Source: JAGQOZ01 sp041399205
GTDB lineage: Bacteria; Planctomycetota; Planctomycetia; Pirellulales; Pirellulaceae
NCBI GenBank assembly: GCA_041399205.1
Contig: JAWKTK010000005.1
Span: forward strand, 248,001-312,000
DNA length: 64,000 bases
Direction: 5' to 3'
Below, in pieces: positions 27,644-36,746 of this stretch (its first letter is position 1; each line of letters begins with the position of its first letter). The notes under the pieces are model-generated. The model ran no database searches, was not told where the DNA came from, and worked only from the letters and a program-made list of their open reading frames with translations. Made by a program: the position numbers and the translations under genes.

Positions 27644-29113
27644 ATGTTTTTTCGAATGAGCGTCTATGGGACAATCTTGGCGGTAATGTCCGCCGCCGTT
27701 GGTTTGGCTCAAGTTGCGGATTCACTGCCGCTGCCTCAGTCGATTACCTTGAACCAGAAGGATACAGGTTATCGATCTATCTGGTACATGAATCAGCCGT
27801 CCCATGATCAGTATGTCTACAAATACAGTGGCGGCTTGGGGACTTATTGTGCTAAACATCGGCCGTTTGCCATCTATCGGCCGGAGGTGAACAAAACGTT
27901 CTTTTGTTATGGCGGAACCACGGCAGATGACCAGCGGCACTTGCTGCACATGGTGTCCTACTTTGATCACGAAACGAAGCAGGTACCGCGGCCTACTATT
28001 CTGTTGGACAAACAGACCGATGACGCGCATGACAATCCGGTAATTTCCATTGACGACGAAGGATTTATTTGGATTTTTTCGACGTCGCACGGTACTTCGC
28101 GACCTTCGTACATACATCGCAGCGTTCGGCCGTATGACATCCAACAGTTTGAGTTGGTGTCGGCTGTTCGCATGAAGGACGATCAGCTTGTTCCGATCGA
28201 CAACTTTTCTTATATGCAGATTTGGTTTCGCAAAGACCACGGTTTTTCCGCGTTTTTCACTCGTTACGGCTACCCAGCGGCGCGAACCATCTGCTTCATG
28301 CGTAGCGATAATGGAATGCAATGGAGTCCCTGGCAACGAATTGCCGCCATTCACCAAGGTCACTATCAGATCAGCGCCGTTGGCAAGAAAGTGGCCGGTA
28401 CCATGTTCAACTATCATCCCGACGGCAAAGGATTGAATTGGCGAACGAATCTGTACTATGTGCAGACCAAGGACGACGGTCACACCTGGACCAATGTGCA
28501 AGGCGTGCCGCTGGAGTTGCCGTTAACTTCAGTGGAAAACATGGCATTGGTACGAAATTACGAAGCAGAAGGTCTGAACGTTTATCTGAAGGACGTGCAG
28601 TTTGATTCGCAAGATCGACCGATCTTGCTGTACGTGACCAGCGGAGGCTACGAATCGGGACCAACCAATGATCCTCGCGTCTGGACGGTGGCTCGTTGGA
28701 CGGGTGGCGAATGGCTTTTTCGCGAAGTTACTTTTTCGGACAACAATTACGACTTTGGCGAACTGGCTCTTGTGACGGACAATCAGTGGCGGCTGATTGC
28801 GCCGACGGAACCTGGACCACAGCCCTACAATCCCGGTGGCGAAGTTGCCATGTGGCGCAGCGAAGATGCGGGTCGGACGTGGCAGAAACAGAAACAGCTG
28901 ACCAACAACAGCCGACACAACCATACGTACGTGCGTCTCAGTCAGCAGGGCCACCCTGACTTTATTGCTTTTTGGGCCGACGGACATGGCCGTCAGCCGT
29001 CGGACGCATCGCTGTTTTTCTGTAATGCGGACGGAGCCGTCTTTCAGTTGCCGCGAACCATGGAATCGGAATTCGCCACGCCATTGCCGATTGTCTCGTC
29101 GACCAACAAATAA
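27644..29113 (+). CDS. Secreted BNR-repeat (BNR_4-like) protein
   Basis: A 489-residue exported protein. The signal peptide is in the first 25 residues (YGTILAVMSAAVGLAQ). The rest is a seven-bladed propeller type with Asp-box-like turns (SDNGMQWSPW, TKDDGHTWTNV, SEDAGRTWQK) and GGLGTYCAKHRPFAIY near the start, as in the BNR_4 family found in polysaccharide-utilisation loci. Catalysis is not evident; related proteins are lyases or hydrolases acting on sulfated or uronic-acid glycans, so the substrate is only a guess. The start is the ATG at 27644 or the in-frame ATG at 27656. It lies 40 bases after the YhaN-like gene but has an unrelated role. Confidence 0.8.
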   Translation: MFFRMSVYGTILAVMSAAVGLAQVADSLPLPQSITLNQKDTGYRSIWYMNQPSHDQYVYKYSGGLGTYCAKHRPFAIYRPEVNKTFFCYGGTTADDQRHLLHMVSYFDHETKQVPRPTILLDKQTDDAHDNPVISIDDEGFIWIFSTSHGTSRPSYIHRSVRPYDIQQFELVSAVRMKDDQLVPIDNFSYMQIWFRKDHGFSAFFTRYGYPAARTICFMRSDNGMQWSPWQRIAAIHQGHYQISAVGKKVAGTMFNYHPDGKGLNWRTNLYYVQTKDDGHTWTNVQGVPLELPLTSVENMALVRNYEAEGLNVYLKDVQFDSQDRPILLYVTSGGYESGPTNDPRVWTVARWTGGEWLFREVTFSDNNYDFGELALVTDNQWRLIAPTEPGPQPYNPGGEVAMWRSEDAGRTWQKQKQLTNNSRHNHTYVRLSQQGHPDFIAFWADGHGRQPSDASLFFCNADGAVFQLPRTMESEFATPLPIVSSTNK

Positions 29114-29172
29114 GCAGATCCCCGCGAACCATCGAAGCCCGAAGCGTCAGTGTTGAAGCTATGTTTCTTTGA

Positions 29173-29227
29173 TAGCCCGAAACGTAAGTGAGGGAAAAAC
29201 GGGGACTCCGCGGTCCTCTCACTCACG
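29173..29227 (+). repeat. Intergenic palindromic repeat, copy 1
   Basis: The 26 bases at 29173-29198 (core GAAACGTAAGTGAGGGA) recur exactly at 38730-38755. Here the motif is the left arm of a hairpin: 29183-29194 pairs with 29216-29227 (12 bp, one mismatch). It lies downstream of the BNR gene, where it could also act as a transcript-end structure. Confidence 0.7.
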
Positions 29228-29334
29228 CTTTGAACGAGAAACTTCGGCCAAGACAACGCACTGTGCGACTTGTAACCTACACGTCCAAAAATCTCCGGCG
29301 GCGAAAACTTGAATCACGCACAGAAGATCCCAAA

Positions 29335-30063
29335 CTAGTTTGCTTCAGATTCCGCCTTGTAGAGTATGCAGCCACAACTTTTGCAAAAGACAAGTTGTTC
29401 CATCATGATTTGGCTCTGAATTTGAGTCGTAATGATTGTGAAACAAGAACCACAGGTATCACCATCCAATTGAGCCAGTCCTTCTGCTCCGCGCACTTTC
29501 ACGATGCGTTGGTAGTCGACTTTCAGTTCTGCGGGCAACTGTTTTTCTAATTCGGCCAATTCACCTTGTAATCGCAAGACATCCTGTTCCAGGGAAGCTC
29601 GCTCACCTTCAATCTTCTTCCGCAGCGCGTCCAGATCTTTTTCGCCTTTTTGGAGAACGCGTTGAGCGTCTTCCACTTTGGCGGACAATTCGGTCGCTTT
29701 GTCGAATAATTCCAGAATCTCGTCAGAAAGCACACTATTGGCTTCTTCGTCCGCAGCAATCTGTTCCAAGAAAGCTTGGTATTCTCGATTGCTGCTGGCC
29801 CCATTCAGTTTGGCTCGCACATCCAAGATCCTGCCTTCACGTTCCTTGAGCTGCAGTTCTTTTTGATCCGTAAGAATGCGATTCCGTTTGACCGCCTCCT
29901 TGGCAGTGTCCACTGCCTCCTTCAGTTTGGCGACACTGGCATCGTTCGCTTGCAGCTGCCTGGGGCCTCGCTGCAGCCGCGAATTCAAGTCGGCCAATTG
30001 GTGATGAATCCGATGAATGGCGCGAAGTATATCCGCTTTGACTACCGTCATATCAAATACCAT
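29335..30063 (-). CDS. Coiled-coil protein with C4 zinc ribbon
   Basis: A 242-residue protein made of a long helical hairpin (about residues 10-190, heptad-rich, with KVEDAQRVLQKGEKDLDALR) followed by a C4 zinc ribbon, CGSC and CKSCGC. This layout is that of the bacterial coiled-coil zinc-ribbon family (the Chlamydia CT398-type proteins, in which the coiled coil is thought to bind nucleic acid or other proteins). Its function is not established. The ATG at 30063 is used; an in-frame ATG four codons later is also possible. It lies 115 bases downstream of the membrane kinase gene on the same strand and may be co-transcribed with it. Confidence 0.85.
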   Translation of the reverse strand: MVFDMTVVKADILRAIHRIHHQLADLNSRLQRGPRQLQANDASVAKLKEAVDTAKEAVKRNRILTDQKELQLKEREGRILDVRAKLNGASSNREYQAFLEQIAADEEANSVLSDEILELFDKATELSAKVEDAQRVLQKGEKDLDALRKKIEGERASLEQDVLRLQGELAELEKQLPAELKVDYQRIVKVRGAEGLAQLDGDTCGSCFTIITTQIQSQIMMEQLVFCKSCGCILYKAESEAN

Positions 30064-30178
30064 GATCCTTGTAATATAAGCCGATAAAAACGCGTTCGAA
30101 CAAACTGATCGATGCTTCGATTATAAGACAGCCGGAATCTTCGGTCATCCAGGGGACGCCTGTTTTGTCGGTCGCTTA

Positions 30179-31870
30179 CTAGATTTCAAATTCTTCGCGT
30201 CCCACTAGTTCAGTCGCCAATGACAAATTGGGTGAATGTCGCTCCCACCAGTGCAATGCACATTCGGAATTCCAGAGCCCCGCTTGTTGGCACTTGACCA
30301 ACGCTCGACGCAATGCCGCCACCGACTCAAATCTTTTTTCTTTATCTTTATTCAGGCATTTTTGGATGACCAATGCCAGATCTTCGGGGACATCGGGCCG
30401 TACCGATGTGACGTTGGGCGGTTGGCTGTTGGCTTGGGCTACCAAGACCTTTATGGGATTGCTGAAGGGAAACGGAGGTTCGCCGGTGAGCAGAAAAAAG
30501 CCCAGCGCGCCGAGCGAATAGATGTCGCTACGCGCATCGAGCTCCGTTTCTTGGAGAGCCTGTTCGGGCGACATATACAACGGCGAACCGATCAACACGC
30601 CGTCCTGAGTGACGTCGTCGACCGCATCGCTGCGAATGGGACGAGCCAGCCCGAAGTCCAGCAATTTCACCACATCTCTTCGACCTCCTCGAACAGCCGA
30701 AAACACGTTCGCAGGTTTGATGTCTCGGTGGATCAGGCCAATGTGATGTGCTTCTTCCAAGGCGTCGCAGACTTGGCATAAGAAATAGATGGTTCGTTCT
30801 GCATTCAAAGGCCCAAAGCGGCTGACCAAATCGTTTAAGTTCATGCCCGGAAGGTATTCCATGACATAGAAAAACGTCCCATCTTCTGCTCGCCCATAGT
30901 CATAAATATCAACACTATTCCAATGAGAAAGCTGTGCCGTTAACTGAACTTCTCGTTCAAAGCGGTTCAACACGTCTTGGTTTCCGGCTTTCTCTGGACG
31001 AATGACTTTCAATGCGCACGGTCGTTTCAGCAAGGAATGTTCGGCCAAATAGACGTCGCCCATGCCACCGCTGCCAAGCTTACGTAGTAGTTGGTATTGG
31101 CCCAATCGTTTGGCTTGATATGCTTCGGTGCGAAGACTGCCAATCCGATACACGCCATAGACGGCCGTGACAAAGGCGATCAGCATGGTCAGTGCCAAAG
31201 CGGAACGAACCGAACCATCCGCCGACGCAATACTGGCGCACACCGGATCGGTCCGAATCAAGTAAGCCATCAAAACCACCGGCGCCAACGAAAATGCACC
31301 TACCACCACGGCCGCTCGTTGCCAGGTATTCGGTATGTAGATAGCGTAAATAAACACCAAAAGCAGCCAGCCAGGAGCAGGATTGTCTAAGTATCCCAGC
31401 GAGGCGCAATGGCGGACATGTAAGAACTGAATAAAAAAAAAGAAAACCGCCGGCGTCCCGAAAATATTCAATTCGTGCAATCGCAACGGCAACCAGCAGA
31501 CTTTGCGAAACAGTAAGACCACAGAGGCTGTCAAGAACAGACACAACGCAAGGTGCGGCCAAAATACTTGCTGAACCGAACGATCCGACAGATCGAACCA
31601 GAATAAATTGCGAACCAAAAACAAGGTCGAAGCAGCCAAGAGCAACACGGCCGCAATTTTCAGTCGCGAATGGAGCAGTGATTCGAGTTCTAAATTCAGC
31701 GCCGAACCACTGCCGGGCGTAAATGACATGCGGCGGCAGAATGCGGTCTGCTGGTTCGCACCGGACAAGACCGATACCACTTGGGTCGAACCAATCTTGA
31801 TCGATTTCCCGGCGCGAAAGAATTCGGCAGTTTCTACTAACGCTGGATCTGGTGCGTCTGGAGACGTCAT
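30179..31870 (-). CDS. Membrane-anchored serine/threonine protein kinase
   Basis: A 563-residue protein with the membrane part first. Residues about 65-240 contain six probable helices (for example IAAVLLLAASTLFLV, FWPHLALCLFLTASVVLLF). Then comes a Hanks-type kinase domain from about 255 to 525: LGSGGMGDVYLAEH (glycine loop), CALKVIRPE (the ATP lysine), HRDIKPANVF (catalytic loop), LDFGLARP (DFG), SPLYMSPEQ and DIYSLGALGFFLLTG. All catalytic residues are present. There is no extracellular PASTA or repeat domain; the short C-terminal region (about 40 residues) follows the C-lobe. The DinB-like gene lies 48 bases upstream on the same strand and the zinc-ribbon gene downstream. Target unknown. 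Confidence 0.92.
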   Translation of the reverse strand: MTSPDAPDPALVETAEFFRAGKSIKIGSTQVVSVLSGANQQTAFCRRMSFTPGSGSALNLELESLLHSRLKIAAVLLLAASTLFLVRNLFWFDLSDRSVQQVFWPHLALCLFLTASVVLLFRKVCWLPLRLHELNIFGTPAVFFFFIQFLHVRHCASLGYLDNPAPGWLLLVFIYAIYIPNTWQRAAVVVGAFSLAPVVLMAYLIRTDPVCASIASADGSVRSALALTMLIAFVTAVYGVYRIGSLRTEAYQAKRLGQYQLLRKLGSGGMGDVYLAEHSLLKRPCALKVIRPEKAGNQDVLNRFEREVQLTAQLSHWNSVDIYDYGRAEDGTFFYVMEYLPGMNLNDLVSRFGPLNAERTIYFLCQVCDALEEAHHIGLIHRDIKPANVFSAVRGGRRDVVKLLDFGLARPIRSDAVDDVTQDGVLIGSPLYMSPEQALQETELDARSDIYSLGALGFFLLTGEPPFPFSNPIKVLVAQANSQPPNVTSVRPDVPEDLALVIQKCLNKDKEKRFESVAALRRALVKCQQAGLWNSECALHWWERHSPNLSLATELVGREEFEI

Positions 31871-31918
31871 GGCAAAAAATATCGTTCGCGTGTCGACGGC
31901 CGCCGATCCGCGCCTTTG

Positions 31919-32410
31919 CTAAAACAAAGCAGGCTTTCCTAGCTCCCGCCGAACAACTACCCATTGACCACAATGCATCATCCAGTGCGTCCCTAACAAG
32001 GCAAATACTGCTCCAATGGAAGGAGCATAAGCTCGCATCGCCTCCGGGGATGGCTGGTCCAAGTCCGAGGCGTCCAACGTATCCAACTTGGCAATGGTCG
32101 CCATTCGTTGCTCTTTTGCCAGACGAATCAATTCGTCCTTCTTGAGGAACGCCGACGCATCGTTGGACGACGCCGTTTCCTTAGCATAGCGTTCAGAAAA
32201 ACCTTCCGGCAGCTTTGGCATACTACCCGGAAAGGCACTTTCCATGATGTGGTTCTCTGATGAAATCAAATGGCCTACTTGCCAATTCAAATGGTTGCAC
32301 CCGGTGTGCGGCCGTAGCATTAACTGGTCATCGGTTAGGTCCTCCAAATATGAGAACGAAACCATGTCTGACAGTCCCATAACTTGTTTTAGGGCAGCAC
32401 CTGCGTCCAT
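31919..32410 (-). CDS. DinB-like domain protein
   Basis: About 163 residues forming the four-helix DinB-like fold. It has the family's conserved histidines, one in QVGHLISSENHIME and a second in LLGTHWMMHCGQW near the C-terminus, which with a third would bind a metal. The ATG at 32410 has AAGGA nine bases upstream and is preferred over the longer frame that starts at 32455. DinB-like proteins include thiol-dependent (bacillithiol or mycothiol) S-transferases, but most planctomycete members have no known substrate. It is directly upstream of the membrane kinase. Confidence 0.8.
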   Translation of the reverse strand: MDAGAALKQVMGLSDMVSFSYLEDLTDDQLMLRPHTGCNHLNWQVGHLISSENHIMESAFPGSMPKLPEGFSERYAKETASSNDASAFLKKDELIRLAKEQRMATIAKLDTLDASDLDQPSPEAMRAYAPSIGAVFALLGTHWMMHCGQWVVVRRELGKPALF

Positions 32411-32683
32411 TTTGATATTTCCTTTCCAATTGGCATTGTCGATTCGGATTTCCAATCATGCGTAACGACATGATTTATTCGAGTATCCTGGGTGACGCTT
32501 CCGATCGCAAGCGGTCCGCCCGACGCGGTCAGGTCAAGCGGCATTCGTTATGACTGATAGGACAGTTAGAAAAAAGCCGATTCTGAAGCACTTTGGGCCA
32601 CTGTCGCTAAGATTGGTGGCTTGATTGAATCGATTTTAAAAATTGAGTGTCGCCGTGAAGTTTGCGAAATGGAGACCGATTCG

Positions 32684-32998
32684 ATGACTTGCAATCGTCT
32701 GCTACTTTTTGGAATCTTATTCGTCCTTTTGGGGATCCAGTTCCGCTTGGTCGAATCATTCGTCTTAAACGATAAAGCCACCGCCTTCATTAATTCCAAA
32801 CTTCCCGATAAAGCGGAAGCAACCGAAACATTGGCCGTTTCGACATTCAACGCCGACGACTGGTGGAACCAACAACAACCAGCCGCTCCGCTTCCTGCCA
32901 AGAAAGTGATCACACCACCTCGCTGGCTCGGTTGGTCACTGATGTCTGTCGGTTCAGTCCTGGTGCTCACCTGCCCTTGCTTTAAAAAGTCGGAATAG
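32684..32998 (+). CDS. Small hypothetical protein with two membrane helices
   Basis: A 104-residue protein with helices at about residues 5-24 (LLLFGILFVLLGIQFRLV) and 84-100 (WSLMSVGSVLVLTC), joined by a polar loop that includes a Trp pair and several prolines. The ATG at 32684 has GGAG about eight bases upstream; an in-frame ATG lies at 32669. I recognise no family. The loop between the helices should be on the outer face of the membrane if the Cys-Pro-Cys-Phe-Lys-Lys end is cytoplasmic. It is divergent from the DinB-like gene and upstream of the STAS gene by 181 bases. Confidence 0.6.
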   Translation: MTCNRLLLFGILFVLLGIQFRLVESFVLNDKATAFINSKLPDKAEATETLAVSTFNADDWWNQQQPAAPLPAKKVITPPRWLGWSLMSVGSVLVLTCPCFKKSE

Positions 32999-33179
32999 CC
33001 GATTCATGCCGAGTCCCCTGCTCTAGTCTTTTTCCGGGCGTCTACGAACAATTTCAGATGCGACCACGCATTCGGCTTGCCATTTCAAGCTCGAGCCTTC
33101 CCCGTGCGAACCAAAATTACTAGACTATGTGGTTTGTATTGCTTGTTCCAGTTCCTGAATGCTGCAGAAGGGTAAAGTG

Positions 33180-33542
33180 ATGGCTGAGCTACAGCGAATT
33201 CACGCGACCAATATTGACGGGGTAATTGTGGTCGAATTCAAAGACCGACGAATCGTAGACGAACTGATCATTCGCGATCTGGGTGACGAACTTTTGTCAC
33301 TGCTGGACGAAGACGGCCCGAACAAGATCTTGCTGAATTTTAGCCATGTTGAATTCCTTTCTAGTGCCGCGTTGGGAAAACTGATTTCGCTGCGTAAGCG
33401 AGCAGTTGCGTATGGCGGAGAAGTCAAACTGTCGAATATTTGCGATTCTGTTTACACCATTTTCGAACTAACTGGTCTCACCAAACCTGAAAAATTTGAC
33501 ATCAAAACGGATCAAGACGAAGCACTGAGGGCGTTTGCCTAA
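33180..33542 (+). CDS. STAS-domain anti-anti-sigma factor
   Basis: A 120-residue single STAS domain (RsbV/SpoIIAA type). The conserved phosphorylation-site region reads VEFLSSAALGKLISL, in which a Ser pair stands where the family has DSxG/SSAA, so it keeps a phosphorylatable Ser. The start ATG at 33180 has AAGGG about seven bases upstream. It is followed 58 bases later by an RsbW-like ATPase, its usual partner, and the pair probably controls the availability of a sigma factor or regulates another partner by reversible phosphorylation. No sigma factor or PP2C phosphatase is adjacent. Confidence 0.9.
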   Translation: MAELQRIHATNIDGVIVVEFKDRRIVDELIIRDLGDELLSLLDEDGPNKILLNFSHVEFLSSAALGKLISLRKRAVAYGGEVKLSNICDSVYTIFELTGLTKPEKFDIKTDQDEALRAFA

Positions 33543-33600
33543 CTCGTTGCGTTCCGAACGCTTGGCACGGTCCACGACATCCTTATCCAGTGAGCGTCAA

Positions 33601-34023
33601 ATGAATCATCACCATTGGACATGGAGATATTCCGAGCATCTTCCCAGCGATGCGCGATTGGGACGCCAGTTTGTAGAAACGGTATTGGATCAACTCAACC
33701 AAAACGGGTGGTCCAAAGAAGATATCTACGCGGTCCACTTGTCACTGGAAGAGGCCATGACCAACTGCATTAAGCATGGTAATAAACATGATGAATGCAA
33801 ATCGGTCCGCATTGAATGCCGGCTCAGTCCAACCCGATTTTGGATCGAACTGGAAGACGAAGGTTGCGGCTTTGACCCAGAAAATGTCCCGGATTGCACG
33901 GCCGAAGAAAATTTGGACAAACCATCTGGGCGAGGACTGTTGTTGATGAAGCATTTTATGACTCGCATTGAATACAACGGCAGTGGAAATCGAGTCATGA
34001 TGGAAAAGGTTTTGGATGAATAA
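33601..34023 (+). CDS. RsbW-like anti-sigma factor / serine-protein kinase (HATPase_c_2)
   Basis: A 140-residue GHKL-fold protein. The N-box is VHLSLEEAMTNCIKHGN, the G1 box IELEDEGCGFDPENVP and the G2 box DKPSGRGLLLMKHFM. It should bind ATP and phosphorylate the STAS protein encoded just upstream. The ATG at 33601 gives MNHHHWTWRY; the open frame extends 22 codons further upstream, but these overlap the end of the STAS gene and have no homologous content. Its stop codon overlaps the start of the inositol-monophosphatase gene (8 bases shared), indicating translational coupling. Confidence 0.9.
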   Translation: MNHHHWTWRYSEHLPSDARLGRQFVETVLDQLNQNGWSKEDIYAVHLSLEEAMTNCIKHGNKHDECKSVRIECRLSPTRFWIELEDEGCGFDPENVPDCTAEENLDKPSGRGLLLMKHFMTRIEYNGSGNRVMMEKVLDE

Positions 34024-34801
34024 CGCCGCGATTCTGGAAACGGCCAAGGAGGCGGCGCTGCGTTCTGCGGAAATCCTGACGCACTATTTTGGCAATGCCG
34101 GCATTACGGAAAAATCGACCCAAGACTTGGTGACACAGGCAGACATTGAAGCGGAACAGTTGGTTCGCCAGATTATTCTGTCCGCGTTTCCCAATCATGA
34201 TTTTCTAGGCGAAGAAAGCGGCGCGTCCAGCAACAGCCAAGCCGCGCTCTGGGTGGTCGACCCCTTGGATGGCACCAACAACTACGCACATGGCATTCCT
34301 CAGTTTTCCAATTCGATTGCGTTTGTCCGAGACGGCGTGCCGGAAGTGGGTGTGGTGTATGATCCGTTACGAAAGGAATTGTTTCACGCGATTCGCAACG
34401 AAGGTGCTTTTCTAAATGACCGGCCCATTCATGTTTCCGCTGCTACCGAATTGAAACGAAGTATCATTTCAACTGGGTTTTATTACGATCGCGGCGAAAT
34501 GATGACTCGGACGCTGTCGGCCATTCATCGCTTGTTTGAAGACAATATTCGTGGGATTCGCCGATTCGGCTCCGCGGCACTCGACTTGGCGTGGGTGGCT
34601 TGTGGCCGGTTTGAAGGATTCTTTGAATATCAACTTTCTTCTTGGGACTATGCCGCCGGTTCGCTCCTAGTTCAAGAAGCTGGTGGTCAGTGTGCCGATC
34701 GAAACGGCGTCCCGCTGGAACTGAATTCGGGCAGCATGATTGCTTCCAATGGCAAGATCCACTCGAGCTTGGTGAATCTGGTCGCCTGGGACCGCCACTA
34801 G
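34016..34801 (+). CDS. Inositol-monophosphatase family protein
   Basis: A 261-residue metal-dependent phosphatase of the SuhB/CysQ/IMPase family. Metal-binding motifs are GEESG, WVVDPLDGTNNYAHG and the C-terminal WDYAAGSLLVQEAGG, all intact. The substrate may be inositol 1-phosphate, a sugar bisphosphate, or 3'-phosphoadenosine 5'-phosphate; the sequence alone does not decide. It overlaps the RsbW-like gene upstream. The stop codon falls in a 15-bp tandem duplication. Confidence 0.9.
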   Translation: MNNAAILETAKEAALRSAEILTHYFGNAGITEKSTQDLVTQADIEAEQLVRQIILSAFPNHDFLGEESGASSNSQAALWVVDPLDGTNNYAHGIPQFSNSIAFVRDGVPEVGVVYDPLRKELFHAIRNEGAFLNDRPIHVSAATELKRSIISTGFYYDRGEMMTRTLSAIHRLFEDNIRGIRRFGSAALDLAWVACGRFEGFFEYQLSSWDYAAGSLLVQEAGGQCADRNGVPLELNSGSMIASNGKIHSSLVNLVAWDRH

Positions 34802-34822
34802 CCGGATCGCCACTAGCCGGAT
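34793..34822. repeat. 15-bp tandem duplication over the IMPase stop codon
   Basis: CGCCACTAGCCGGAT occurs twice in direct tandem (34793-34807 and 34808-34822). The first copy contains the TAG stop of the inositol-monophosphatase gene. Confidence 0.85.
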
Positions 34823-34987
34823 CGCATGGATGTGGTTGCTGATCAGCAAATGACGATTTCAATGTCTGGGGATCCCGGTCTATAATGTGGCAAAACGTAT
34901 TGCCATTTCTCCCACCAAACGTTGTCGGACGATCAATGCTGGGTTGGCCAGAATTCGTTACGACTTTGAAACGATTGAATACAGGAC

Positions 34988-35950
34988 ATGAATCGGCGGT
35001 CGCTTAGCATTCCCATTACCCTTGCCGTCGTGATGATCGTGTTGCTGATCGTCTTGACCTTTCTGTGGGTCATGATCACGGTTCGGCAAGCGATTGACAA
35101 TGACAGTATCTTCTATTGGATTCTGCTGTCGGTTGGTGCAGCACTGTTTTTGGTGATTTTGGTGGGCGTCATCATGTATTTGACTCTGTCCATCAAAGCA
35201 ATCAATATTTCGCGGCGACAGTCGAACTTCATCGATAGCGTCACTCACGAACTGAAGTCACCCATTGCTTCGCTCAAGCTGTATCTGCAAACGTTGACTC
35301 GTCGACGAGTCTCTGCGGCCGAACAGGACGAATTCTACCAATGCATGTTGGAAGACGTGAATCGTCTAGACAAACTGATCAATCATATCCTGGATGCAGC
35401 TCGTTTGGATCGCGACAAACGTGAAGACACCATCGAAGAATTTGCATTGGATCAATTGGTTCAGCAAACGGTGGAAACGGCGCGTTTGGCCTATCGAGTC
35501 GCGCCGGAATGCGTTGCGGTAAAGACCGTGCCGTGTAAAATGCGTGCGTCCATTGTCGACATGGAACTAATCCTAAGCAACTTGATTGATAACGCCTTCA
35601 AGTACGCTGGTTCGCCGCCAGAAATCCGAGTGCTCATGCAGCCACTTTATAAAGGACGCATGGCGATTCGCATCACCGACAATGGCAACGGAATTCCTAA
35701 AAAACATCGCAACCGAGTTTTTGCTCGCTTCGTCCGACTGGGCAGCGAACTCAAACGGGAAAAGCCTGGCACCGGCCTGGGATTGTATATCGTCCGCACG
35801 TTGGTCAAAAAACTGAAAGGCCAGGTTCGCATACGAGATCGTCAGCACGGTTCGGGCACGGTGTTCGAATTGTCCTTGCCGGTGCTCAGCCAAGCCACAC
35901 CGCCGAATTTGATACCGTCCAATCAATCGGCGAACAATACGGAAGGTTAA
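34988..35950 (+). CDS. Sensor histidine kinase
   Basis: A 320-residue membrane kinase with two closely spaced helices (about residues 10-32 and 44-68) separated by a short outer loop of about 12 residues, so there is no room for an extracellular sensor domain. Then follow the phospho-acceptor H-box (SVTHELKSPIASLKLY), the N-box (ILSNLIDNAFKYAG), G1 (ITDNGNGIPKKH) and G2 (PGTGLGLYIVRTL). No HAMP domain is evident. It lies six bases upstream of the response-regulator gene, which is its obvious partner. The signal is presumably sensed within the membrane or by an accessory protein. Confidence 0.93.
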   Translation: MNRRSLSIPITLAVVMIVLLIVLTFLWVMITVRQAIDNDSIFYWILLSVGAALFLVILVGVIMYLTLSIKAINISRRQSNFIDSVTHELKSPIASLKLYLQTLTRRRVSAAEQDEFYQCMLEDVNRLDKLINHILDAARLDRDKREDTIEEFALDQLVQQTVETARLAYRVAPECVAVKTVPCKMRASIVDMELILSNLIDNAFKYAGSPPEIRVLMQPLYKGRMAIRITDNGNGIPKKHRNRVFARFVRLGSELKREKPGTGLGLYIVRTLVKKLKGQVRIRDRQHGSGTVFELSLPVLSQATPPNLIPSNQSANNTEG

Positions 35951-35956
35951 TTTCCG

Positions 35957-36688
35957 ATGATGGCACATATCCTGGTTGTGGAAGACGAAGAACATTTGGC
36001 GCGAGGCATCCGCTTCAATCTGCAAGCCGAAGGTTATCAGGTCAGCGTTGCGGAAGACGGTCCTTCCGCGCTACGCCTGATAGAACAAAATGCGCCGCCC
36101 GTTGACCTGATTATTCTGGACCTGATGTTGCCCGGCATGAGCGGATACACTGTCTGCGAGACCATTCGTTCCGCCGGCTCCGATACTCCTGTGCTAATGC
36201 TGAGTGCGCGAACGCTGTCTGAAGATCGAACTCGAGGCTTCAACGTGGGCGCAGATCAATACCTGACCAAACCGTTTGATTTGGAGGAACTATTGAGCCG
36301 AGTCAAAGGGTTATTGAATCGGCACCAACATCGACAGCGAAGCGTTCCAGATACTCCCGAAGACGATGTTGCGTTGGTGCGGATTGGTTCGCATCAAGTG
36401 AATTTCGAATCATACGAAGTCCAGCGGTCTGACGGTGAAATCGTGCAACTGACCCAAATGGAAATGAAGCTGCTCAAGTATTTCATGGCGAATGAAGGTC
36501 GAGTGATCCCGCGGCACGAATTGATGGAAAACGTCTGGAACCAGCCAGGGTACCTACACACTCGCGCTCCCGATCAATTCATTCGCCGCTTAAGAAAGAT
36601 CTTTGAAGACGACGCCTCGATCCCTCGTCATTTTGTCACCATCCGTGACGCCGGCTATCGCTTTACCGCTCAGCCAGGCGAAGGATAG
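35957..36688 (+). CDS. OmpR/PhoB-family response regulator
   Basis: A 243-residue two-domain regulator. The receiver domain has the acidic pair in VVEDEEHLARG, the phosphoacceptor Asp in LIILDLMLPGMSGY, Thr/Ser in LMLSAR and the Lys in YLTKPFDLEEL. The C-terminal winged helix ends HFVTIRDAGYRFTA, with the recognition region RAPDQFIRRLRKIF. It should bind DNA after phosphorylation by the kinase encoded directly upstream. The target genes are not indicated in this window. GGAAGG in the end of the kinase gene may serve as its ribosome-binding site. Confidence 0.95.
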   Translation: MMAHILVVEDEEHLARGIRFNLQAEGYQVSVAEDGPSALRLIEQNAPPVDLIILDLMLPGMSGYTVCETIRSAGSDTPVLMLSARTLSEDRTRGFNVGADQYLTKPFDLEELLSRVKGLLNRHQHRQRSVPDTPEDDVALVRIGSHQVNFESYEVQRSDGEIVQLTQMEMKLLKYFMANEGRVIPRHELMENVWNQPGYLHTRAPDQFIRRLRKIFEDDASIPRHFVTIRDAGYRFTAQPGEG

Positions 36689-36746
36689 CCTGTTCGAACC
36701 AATCTGCCGTAGAAGTGTAAGCGGTGACGAACTCACTTCGCATGAT

